A stretch of 53,531 nucleotides of DNA, from positions 929,953-983,483 of the forward strand of contig JH720295.1 of assembly GCA_000231825.2 (NCBI GenBank). Direction: 5' to 3'. Positions 44,445 through 53,531 of the stretch are shown here, in pieces. Position 1 is the first letter of the stretch. Every line of letters starts with the position of its first letter. A program made the position numbers and the translations under genes. The DNA comes from Tetrahymena elliotti 4EA. Taxonomy: Eukaryota > Ciliophora > Oligohymenophorea > Hymenostomatida > Tetrahymenidae. The notes beneath the pieces were generated by a model. The model saw only the letters and a list, made by a program, of their open reading frames with translations. It had not been told where the DNA came from and did not search any database.

Positions 44445-45525
44445 AAAAATTATTCTTAATACTATCTTAAAATAAACTTAAAGATTGAATTATTGCTTGT
44501 TTACCCTTATCTATATTTAATGAATGTAGCATTTTTAAAATTAAAAATTATTTTCTATTTTTCGAATATTATTTTTATTATTTATTAAATTTAAATATTA
44601 AATGTATCTTTAATACCTAAAAATTAAACTCAAAAGTATAATTTAGTTTTATATTTATCAGATAATCTAAATTAATTCAAAAAGAAATAAATTAGATATT
44701 TATAAAAACTATTACTTTTTAACAATTATTTTTATTTTTAAATACTAATGAATGGGATTTTAAGTCAATTAGGAAAAAGTAAATAGGAAAATTACATTAA
44801 ATTTGCAAAAAAAAGTATTCAATTTGTTTTTTTATTTATAATAATACACTCACTAATATGCTAGTTTAAAAATATTTTGAATTCAGAGTTTGCTAACTAC
44901 CTATCTAAATTATATACATATATTTTTTTATTCTTTTTCAAATAACTGAATAGAGTCTAAAAAAATTAATCATGAAACGAAAATTGTAATTCAACAAACA
45001 GAATATTTAATTTAATATTATTATGATGACGATAATGAATATTTTAATATTGCTAATATCCTTTTAAATTAATGTAATATTTTAATCATAAGTAAGGAAA
45101 ATAATATTGATTAAATATTTCTATTATTAATAAATATTTATTGAAGATTATTTTAGTTAGAAACAATCATTTAAAGTGTTATTAAAAGTGAATACTTACT
45201 TTTTCATTTTTAAGAAATCTAATTAAAAATTAATATAAATTTATTATTAATAGAAATATTTGTTTGTATTTTTGTGAAAAAGTACGCCAAATTTTATGAA
45301 AATGTATGAAAAATCTACAAATAAAAAATTAAATTATTTTGATAATAATAAGTTAAGAATTCATATTTAGTGCAATCATTACACAGAATAATTTTTTTTG
45401 AAGTCTTCTAGAACAAGCATATCTTTTTAATTTACATAAGTTAATTACTTATTCAGAAGAATAATTGAATTAAAACAACAAATTTTCTTAAGAATTGATT
45501 AAAAAGCAAAAGATAATCATAAAAT
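44445..45525. other. Intergenic, no confident gene
   Basis: A+T-rich sequence. The frame of the upstream ORF remains TGA-free until about 44970, giving a low-complexity Leu/Ile/Lys/Asn peptide that is probably not translated. Nothing else was recognised before the LRR gene. Confidence 0.4.
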
Positions 45526-47130
45526 ATGTTAAACTAGATTTTATTTGAATAAAAAGAATAGGATAGACTTATTAGAGTTGAGCACACTCTTTAGAAGGCT
45601 TAGTTGACTTTCGAATAGAAATTAACTCATTTAACTCAAGAGAGCTCAAACATTTTTGAATTTGTTTATCTTTTAAAAAACCAAAAAGACTCAATTTTAA
45701 AGAAATTTTTGGAAGTTTATGTTCCTGAAAAGCATGGCAAAGCTGAGAGATTAAGAATTATGAATAGCTATCTTAACTCAAAAGATGTTGATTTTCTTTT
45801 AGAAAATGCAGAAAAATATTTTCCTTCTTTGATTGAATTGAATTTAGCAACAAACACTTCATTTGATAACGCTGCTCTCAAAAAGTTATTTTAACCTAGC
45901 ACATTCCATAATTTGACAATTCTTAATTTGAAGAATAACAAGCTATTAACTGATAACATCTTTGCAGATATTTCAGAATTAACAACTATTAGAGAATTGA
46001 ATTTAAATAATACAGGTGTTTCTGATAAAGGATTGCATGTATTGGTTAAATCAAAGTTGTTTGAAAATTTACATACCCTTGTCCTTTCTAGAAATCATTA
46101 AATGATCAATTTAAATGCTTTTGTTTCTGAAGATGCTGCCAGAGCTAAGAATCTTAAACATTTAGATTTATCTTTCACTAAGATTATTCCTGAAGGCTAC
46201 AAAAATTTAAGAAAAATTCCTTTTATTTCTAACTTAGAAGTTTTAGATCTTTCTGATAATAGAGAAATTATTGAAGACTCTGAATTAAAAGTTTTATATA
46301 ATTTCTAATAGACTAACGATAATGAAGCTCCTGTCAAGTTTAATTTGAAAAGACTTTACTTAAAAAATATCAGATTAACTACTGATTTACTTAATGTTTG
46401 GTTAGCTAATGATCTCTCTTAGTTAGAGTTTTTGGATTTAGAAGGTAATGAAAATCTCTTTAATGATATGTAAAATGAAACAGATTTAAAAAATGCTTCT
46501 ATTTTGAATCAACTCACCACATTGAGCATTAGAAAAACTAATTTATCATAAAAATCAGCTGCTATTTTTATTCCTTAATTGAAGGTTATCAAAAACTTAG
46601 ATTTAAGTCAAAATGAACTCTTAAATGATGAAGCAATATCTACTATTTTCAAGATCCTTTTAGATAATTTAATTACTCTTAATGCTTTGGGGTTGGGAGC
46701 ACTCAATTTATCACAAAACTCTGTTAAATCCATTTTCTCTGATTATCTTAAAGTTGTTGAAACTCTTAAGTACTTCTATGTCAGAGAAAATCTATCACTT
46801 AAAGATGAAGTAGTCAACTCTATTTTAAGTGCTAAGAATCTCTAATTATCTTACCTCAATATTAGTGCTTGTGATATTACCAATGATGCATATGTTTAAT
46901 TACTTAGTGCTCCTGATTTGTTAACTAACATTGAAGACATCAGACTTAGTGAGAACAACTAAATAGATCCAGATAGTGTCTTGATAAATCTTGTACCTTT
47001 AATTTCAAAGTTAACTAAGCTCAGAAGAATCTCCTTAGGTTCTTCTTTCTCACTTAATTCTGAAATTCCTAAAGAAATTGTTAATTCTTAAATACAAATT
47101 TAACCTTTCTTTTGTGATGATTTAGATTGA
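45526..47130 (+). CDS. Leucine-rich-repeat protein, 534 aa
   Basis: The ORF is intronless from ATG 45526 to TGA 47128-47130. The first 100 residues are charged and helical (EQKEQDRLIRVEHTLQKAQL). From about residue 105 onward there are leucine-rich repeats of variable length: LIELNLATNTSFDNAALKKL, LTILNLKNNKLLTDN, IRELNLNNTGVSDKGLHVL, LKHLDLSFTKI, LEVLDLSDNREI, LEFLDLEGNENLF, IKNLDLSQNELLNDEAI. These have the LxxLxLxxN core and a longer helical half, as in ribonuclease-inhibitor or cysteine-containing LRR types. There is no signal peptide, membrane helix or second domain, so it is probably a cytoplasmic interaction scaffold with unknown partner. LRR proteins of this kind are numerous in ciliates. 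Codon use is intermediate, with moderate use of TAA/TAG for Gln. Confidence 0.9.
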
Positions 47131-47858
47131 TTCCATTTATATGTAAAATAATTTAATGTTTCTTTGTAATTAATTAATGTTAATTTTAAAATTTAATCTA
47201 ATTTCTTCTTAAATCTTCACAATTTTAAATTATTTTCATACTATTTCAATTAAAAAAAATAAAATTAATTTTAATAATTTTCTCAACCTTGAAAAAATGC
47301 TGTCTGTAGTAATTAATTAAAACCATACATACATACATATATTAATAACAAATAAAAATTCTGGATAATATATTTTTTAATTTTTCAAAGAGCTTCAATT
47401 TGTTTTGCAATTAATTTTATTTAATAAGGTATTAATTTAACTTCGGTATTGATAATTAAATTCACTAAAATTCTAGAAAATATTTTCAAAAATACCTTAA
47501 AATTTTTAAAAACTTTAAAATTATTGTCGTCATTATTTTAATAAAAATTAAAATTTAAAAAGAAAACCAGAAATTAAGTATTATGTTTATGTAGTAGGGT
47601 TGCAAAATTAATAGTTGGTCAATTTAAATCCATCTGTCAATCATAAAAAGCTAATCAATTAATAATTAATTAATCAGCTGATTAATCAACTGAATTGAAA
47701 TATTTTCATCACTAAAGATTTTTAATTTTTTATTTAGATTATATTAAAGATAATTCATTTTTTTATTTGGTCTTGAATTAGAATTAGAAAAACAGACACT
47801 CTTAATAAATAATTGAAGATGAGAATGCTAAAATAAATGATATAAATGAGACAATAAC
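47131..47858. other. Convergent intergenic region
   Basis: This separates the LRR gene (+) from the minus-strand membrane gene array. It includes a self-complementary stretch around 47650-47690 built from ATTAAT and GATTAATCA. The last 130 bases match the 3' flanks of the other array members, so the duplicated unit extends beyond the stop codon. Confidence 0.5.
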
Positions 47859-48995
47859 TCATAGATACAAATCTAGGAGTATAAAAGCTGGGTTATATAA
47901 TTAGTGTTAAGAAATTTGCTTTTTGTAAGCTGTAATGCTAAGTTAAGAATTATTGTATTATTTAACTATGACTAGATACTCGAGAGCTATTTATACATTG
48001 CCTAAAATGTATTGATATGAAAAAAGATGAAAATCAACCAAATTTCCACTTTTAATCAAAGCGTAAGCTAATTTGTCTACATTGTATAGCTCATAAAATT
48101 TGATTCTTTTTACTCTTTGAGCAAATGATGCTTTATAGAGACTTTATTAAATAATATTCAATTGACTGCTTCCTGTTATTTCAATATTTTAATATCCATT
48201 TGTTTAATTAGTTCTATTTATATATCTTGAAAATACTTCACAGTCACCAAAATTATAAAAGCAAGCTTAAATAATATTTTAATGTTCTTCTTCATATGTA
48301 TTTGATTCATTTTAGCAAATGTAAACTCTTTTAATATTCTAAAAATTATTTGAATTTTTTGTTTAATATTTTTCTTTCTACAACTTTTTAAGCTTTTTAA
48401 ATGAAAGAATATCTAAAGTATCTTTGTTCTTGAAGTTAAAAAACAACTAAATCATGAAAATTAAGCAACTTGCCAAATTAAGTGATAGAGTGATTTAATT
48501 ATCCTCATCACTTAAGCCAACATTTAGTAATTTTATACCATATATTATTGTATTGTAGATTTTTATTAGAAACATGATTTAAATTTATTGGTTGAAAAAG
48601 CCTATCCCCGTTTAAAGTATGACAAAGTTCTAAGGAAAGCATTTAGATGAAATAGTAAATAAATCGTATTGAGTTAAATGCAAAGCCCAGCTCATCATTG
48701 TGAGTGAAATATCCTAGAATTAGACATAGTTATAAACAGTAATAATGAAGATAGGAAATTCCATAACTAAGAATGAAAAGCCTTGTTAATTACTAAATAA
48801 ATAACTTATTTATACTTTCAGTAGAATGTTAGAACATAGATGAATCAAAGATGCACCAATACTAAGAAAGTTAGTTACAGGTTTACTTTAAAAGCGAGAC
48901 TTTCCACTTAAAAGAAAACCATTAGAAAAGATAATACCAAAAATTAGAATGATCAAATAGATAGATTTTAATATTAATAGAACACCAGAAATCAT
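47859..48995 (-). CDS. Array membrane protein, member 1 (378 aa)
   Basis: Intronless on the minus strand from ATG 48995 to TGA 47859-47861. It has five or six hydrophobic segments in the first 200 residues, then a cytosolic or luminal tail of about 180 residues. Strongly conserved across the array: SNGFLLSGKSRF near 24-35, MSWALH, QYDLFTISSKCFPQNFVILQ, a GFFNQQ motif, IFMIQLFFNFKNKDTLDILS, and a tail with QACFYNFGDCEVFS, QTNGYQ, SLYKASFA and a final DLYL. I do not recognise the family. An E-F/L-P-hydrophobic-N-Y segment (VMEFPIFIITVYNYV) loosely recalls XK-related lipid scramblase-like proteins, but this is a guess. The length is the same as member 2. Confidence 0.82.
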
Positions 48996-49735
48996 AATTC
49001 TAAAAAGATAGTAATTTAATTACTTAGAAATTGTATTTTTTGCTTTAATATTTTCGTTTCTTAAATATTTAATTTACTTAATTTTCTTTTTTAATTAAAT
49101 TAAATATCATTTTTCTTTGGATTATGAATACATCTTTGTTGTCTATGTCTTCAAATTCATCACTTTTTAAATATTTCTAATAATAATTCAATTCTCACTT
49201 ATTTATTATTGTATTTATGATTTTTCTAAAATTATGAATTAATTCTTTAAGAAACAACTAATGCTGATATCAAATATAAATTTATCAATTTCCTTTCACC
49301 ATCAAGAACAGCTTTTCATCTAGACTTAGATGAATATCTAATAAAGAAAATTAGCACAAATATATACATTTATGCATCAAACTAGTTAAAATATTAATAA
49401 TATAAAAATAACATAAAACCTCAATAAATCAATAATTTATTATTTTATACATAAAAAATTTTTACCAATTTATATCATCTTTTAAATTCAAAGTATTTCT
49501 TAAATAAATAAAAACAAATAAGACCCACCACCTTATTTATATCACAAAATTTTAATTAACAAAATTAATTTTATAATGTTCAAATCATTTTATAAAATAA
49601 ATAATAATATTATAAAATAGATAATTCATTTTATTTAAATTTTATTTGGTATTAATTTAGAGTTAGAGACAAAAACTTTTAAAAAATTACTGAAAATGAT
49701 AATCCAAACATAAATTAAATAAATAAAGATATAAT
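48996..49735. repeat. Array spacer 1 with conserved upstream block
   Basis: Sequence upstream of member 1 (about 48996-49340) resembles the stretches upstream of members 2 and 3. All three carry AACAAAGATGTAT on the minus strand and a TTTAAAAAGTGAT-like block. This could be a shared promoter and 5' UTR or a missed short 5' exon with a GTAT donor. The rest is the 3' flank of member 2. Confidence 0.55.
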
Positions 49736-50872
49736 TCATAGATACAAATCTAGGAGAATTATTTTTGGGTTATATATTTAATATTAAGAAATTTGTTGAT
49801 AGTATGCTTAAATGCTGAGTAAAGAAATATTGAAATATTTGACAATTTTAAGATACTTAATAGCTAATCTTTGCTTTTTTTATAGGTCTTCAAAGTAAAA
49901 CAAACTAAAATTAACAAAATTTCCACTGTAAATCAAAGCTTAAGTTAATTGTTCTGCATCATATTGTTCATACAATTTGATTCTTTTTACTCGATAAGCA
50001 AATGATGCTTTATAGAGACTTTATTAAATAATATCCAATTGATTGCTTTCTGTTATTTCAATTTTTTAATATCCGTTTGTTTAATTAGTTCTATTTATAT
50101 ATTTTGAAAATACTTCACAGTCACCAAAATTATAAAAGCAAGCTTAAATAACATCTCTATGTTCTTCTTCACATGTGTTTTATTAATTGAAGCAAATGTA
50201 AATTCTTTTAACATTCAATAAACTATTTGAACATTTTGTTCTATATTCATCTTTCTACAATTTTTTAAGCTTTTTAAATGAAAGAATATCTAAAGTATCT
50301 TTGTTCTTGAAGTTAAAAAACAACTAAATCATGAAAATTAAGCAACTTGCTAAAGCAAACACTAGAATGACTTGATAAGAATCACTACTTAAACCAATAT
50401 TTAATAGTTTAATAGCATAGATTATTGTAATGTAGATTTTTATTAGAAACATGATTTAAACTTGTTGGTTGAAAAAGCCTAACCCTGTTTACAGTATGAC
50501 AAAGTTCTAAGGAAAGCATTTAGATGAAATAGTGAACAAATCATATTGAGAGAAATGCAAAGCCCAGCTCATCATTGTGTAGTAAATGTCTTTAACTTAG
50601 ACATAGTTATAAACAGTAACAATAAAGATAGGAAGCTCCATAACTAAGAAGGAAAGGCCTTGATAAGTACCAAATAATTAACTTATTTATACTTTAAGTA
50701 GTATGTTAGAACATAGATGAACAAATGATGCAGCAATACTAAAAGTGTTCATTGCAGTATTATTATGAAAGCGAGACTTGCCACTTAAAAGAAAACCATT
50801 AGAGAAGATAATAAAATAAATGAGAACAATCAAAAAAATAGATTTTAATATAAATAGAATTCCAAAAATCAT
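49736..50872 (-). CDS. Array membrane protein, member 2 (378 aa)
   Basis: Intronless on the minus strand from ATG 50872 to TGA 49736-49738, exactly as long as member 1. It begins MIFGILFILKSIFLIVLIYF. Approximate hydrophobic segments are 3-30, 43-60, 72-92, 138-160 and 167-188. After about residue 190 the chain is polar, with several conserved Cys (EEEHRDVIQACFYNFGDCEV). Most differences from member 1 are conservative, and frames are fully open, which suggests that both are functional. The substrate or role is unknown. The neighbouring paralogues in the same orientation point to repeated unequal crossing over. Confidence 0.83.
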
Positions 50873-51693
50873 TGTGCTAAAAAGATAGTAATTTAATTAC
50901 TTGTTTATTGTGTTTGTTTGTTTTAAAATTTTGGTTTCCTAAATAATTATTTAGTTAATTATCTTTTTTGATGATATGAAATTTCATTATTCTTTGGGGG
51001 TTATTCTTCTTAATAGAAATAAAGATATATCTAATTGTAATAAAATCTATACATACATCTTTGTTGTTTACGTAGTATTCATTCATATTTATCACTTTTT
51101 AAATACCTATTTTTAAAAATGACTCAATTTTCACCTATTTATTAATTTAAATTGACGATTTTTCTAATTCAATTAATTCTTTTAGAAATTTTTATATCAA
51201 AAAATAAAAACTTTTATAAATTTTCTTACACCAGCTTGAATTGCTTTTTCTGGCATTAAATATATATCTATCAAAGAAAATGAATACAAATGTAAGTTTA
51301 TTCTATTAAATTATTTAAAATATGAATAAAAAATAAATTTATAATAATTCCTTTTTAATAAATTCCATAAAACCTGATTAATCAACAATTTATATATTTT
51401 TATAAAAAATTTTATCAATTTATCTAAGATTCTTTTAAATTCAGTGTGAGTATTTTTAATAAATAATTTGTCTCATATTTTTAACCACTCTATATAATTT
51501 TTATGAATATTCCATATTCAATACTTTTTAGTCTATATTATTATAATTCATTTTTTTTAATTTTTATTTGGCCTTAAATTATAATTAGAAAAACTCTTAA
51601 AAAATATTTTTTGTAAACAAATAATGAAAAAAAAGAAAAATTATTAAAAATGAGAATACAAATTTTAATGAAATAAATGAGTCTTTATTTAAC
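50873..51693. repeat. Array spacer 2
   Basis: This has the same organisation as spacer 1: the conserved upstream block of member 2 (about 50873-51270) followed by the 3' flank of member 3, including a TTTTTATTTGG-x-CTTAAATTA stretch shared with the 3' flanks of the other members. Confidence 0.55.
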
Positions 51694-52821
51694 TCATAGA
51701 TACAAATCTTGAAGTATAAAATTTGGGTTATATACTTGGTATTAAGAAAGTTTCTTTTTGTAAGCTAAAACAGGAAGTGAAGAATTATTGTATTCTTTAA
51801 CCATTTAAAGATACTCAATAGCTAATTATGGCCTTTCTTCAATGTTTTCTTAATAAATACTAAAATCAACAAAATTTCCACTGTTAATCAACACCTAAGT
51901 TAATTGGCCTACATCACATCGTTCATAAAATTCAATTCTTTTTACTCTACTAGCAAATGGAGCTTTATAGAGACTATCTTAAAAAACATGAAAATAATAG
52001 TTTATTTCAATGTTCTAATATCCGTTTGTTTAATTAATTCTATTTATATATTCTGAAAATATTTCGCAGTCACCAAAATTATAAAAGCAAGCTTAAATAA
52101 CATCTTTATGTTCTTCTTCAAGTGTATTTTATAAATTTAAGCAAATATAAATTTTTTTAATATTCTTTTAATTATTTGAGTATTTTATTCTATTTTCAAA
52201 ATTCTAAAACTTTTTAAGCTTTTTGTATGAAAGAATATCTAAAGTATCATTGTTTTTAAAGATAAAAAACAACTAAATCATGAAAATTAAGCAACTTATT
52301 AAAGTAAATGGTAGAATTATTTGATTATCAGTATTACTTAAACCAATACTTAGTAATTTAACAGCATATATTATTATATTGTAGATTTTTATTAGAAACA
52401 TCATTTAAATTTGTTGGTTGAAAAATCCTAACCCTGTTTACATTATTACAAAGTTATTAGGAAAGCATCTAGATGAAATAGTAAACAAATCAAACTGACA
52501 GAAATGAAAAGCCAAGCTTATAATTGTAAATTAAATGTTTTTAAATTAGATGTAGTTAAATATAGCAACAATTAAGACAGGAAAATACAAAACTAAGAAC
52601 AAAAGACCTTACTAATTACCAAATAAAAAATTTATTCGTACTTTAAGAGAATTGTTCGATAGAAAATGAACGGTAATTGCAGTAATACGAAGAATATTCC
52701 TTACAATATTGTTTTTAAAGCTAGACTTTCCATTTAAAAGAAGCTTATTAGAAAACTAAAGAGAAAAAGAGAGACTTATCCAAAAGGTCCATTTTAATGT
52801 TAATAGTAGATATAAAAACAT
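51694..52821 (-). CDS. Array membrane protein, member 3 (375 aa)
   Basis: Intronless on the minus strand from ATG 52821 to TGA 51694-51696. This is the most diverged complete member: the start is MFLYLLLTLKWTFWISLSFS, SGKSRF becomes NGKSSF, and MSWALH becomes ISLAFH. The core QFDLFTISSRCFPNNFVIMQ, IFMIQLFF, DTLDILSYKKLKKF, QACFYNFGDCEIFS and the terminal QDLYL are kept. The frame is intact. Its closer spacing to the next copy (stop-to-stop 1707 against 1877 and 1958) shows that the unit length varies in the non-coding part. Confidence 0.8.
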
Positions 52822-53400
52822 TATGCCCTTACTTGTTTATTTTGTTTATTGTATTTATTTACTTTAATATTTTAGTTTCCCAAATAATTAATAATTAATT
52901 TAGTTAATTTTCTTTTTTGATTTAATGAAATTTCATTTTTCTTTGGAGATAGATGGATTAATTATCAATCAATACATCTTTGTTATTGATGTGTCCACAT
53001 ACACCCCTTTTTAAATATTTCTAATCATAATTCAATTTAACTTGTAGTTGTTCAATTGATGATTTTTCATATCCAATTCATTCTTTTTGAAACAATTAAT
53101 TTTTCTATCAAAAATAAAAGTTTTAAAAAATTTTATAAATTTCCTTAAATCACCTTGAAACTTAAATATTTATTAAAGCAAATTATCACAAATATATTCA
53201 TTTATACTCTAAACTGTATTTATTATTTAAAAATTTAAAAATATTTTAATTGAGAAAAAACCTCATCAATCAACAATTTATTATTTTAAAAATGATAAAA
53301 TTTTATAAATTTATCTTAATTATTACCATTAAATATTACATTTTTAATTTGATATTGCTAGCTGACAAATTTTAATGAAATAAATGAGTCTTTATTTAAC
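52822..53400. repeat. Array spacer 3
   Basis: This carries the upstream block of member 3, with AACAAAGATGTAT on the minus strand near 52975, and a short 3' flank of member 4. At about 580 bp it is shorter than the other spacers. Confidence 0.5.
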
Positions 53401-53531
53401 TCATAGATACAAATCTTGGAGTATAAAATCTGGGTTATTTATTTAGTATTAAGAAATTTGCTTTTTGTATGCTAAAACAATAAGCTGAGTATTATTGTAT
53501 TATTTAACAATTTAAAGATACTTAATAGCTA
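53401..53531 (-). CDS. Array membrane protein, member 4, C-terminal part
   Basis: TGA at 53401-53403 and about 43 upstream codons match the C termini of members 1-3: an IKYLKIV-like helix, a YN/YF region, a KKQIS segment, YNP and a final DLYL. The gene runs off the window edge, so the array extends further. Confidence 0.75.

Overview
This window reads as macronuclear-type DNA of an oligohymenophorean ciliate, Tetrahymena-like. It is extremely AT-rich. Every confident gene is interrupted by in-frame TAA and TAG codons at positions where homologues carry Gln or neutral residues, and every confident gene ends in TGA. Standard-code ORF calling therefore shreds the genes. Reading TAA/TAG as Gln and splicing short GT-AG introns gives whole proteins whose exon phases add up exactly.

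Layout. (1) 1-2790 has no confident gene, only a weak 219-codon minus-strand ORF. (2) 2791-6989 (+) is a six-exon Na+/K+-ATPase-type (P2C) pump of 1207 aa. (3) 6990-9678 is mostly non-coding, with a 400-bp tandem duplication and a possible broken minus-strand gene. (4) 9679-16703 and 21391-28819 (+) are two tandem paralogues of about 1950 aa. They are multi-pass membrane proteins with a PAS-like domain, resembling the TmcB (tiny macrocysts)-like family, with seven exons each and identical intron positions and phases. The 4.7 kb between them holds an array of short coding-like repeats and a tetranucleotide microsatellite. (5) 29597-32584 (-) is a Ser/Thr protein kinase fused to a TPR array (795 aa). 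One of its introns carries a 137-bp inverted-repeat element. (6) 32585-34685 is a divergent intergenic region with two tandem 420-bp units. (7) 34686-37494 (+) is a CobW/COG0523 GTPase metallochaperone with a His-rich segment and an acidic tail. (8) 37732-38501 (+) is a probable small spliced gene. (9) 39009-42554 (+) is CDC48/p97 (800 aa, seven exons, the first only 8 nt). (10) 43548-44444 (+) is an intronless helical protein and 45526-47130 (+) an intronless leucine-rich-repeat protein. (11) 47859 to the window end (-) is a tandem array of at least four paralogous multi-pass membrane protein genes, the last cut by the edge.

The genes do not form a pathway. They mix housekeeping genes (Na/K pump, CDC48, metallochaperone) with lineage-expanded signalling and membrane families. 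The dominant structural theme is local duplication at several scales: 34 bp, about 400 bp (three independent cases), about 100-bp coding-like units, 1.9-kb genes and 7-kb genes. No rRNA, tRNA, CRISPR array, telomere repeat or full-length transposase was recognised.
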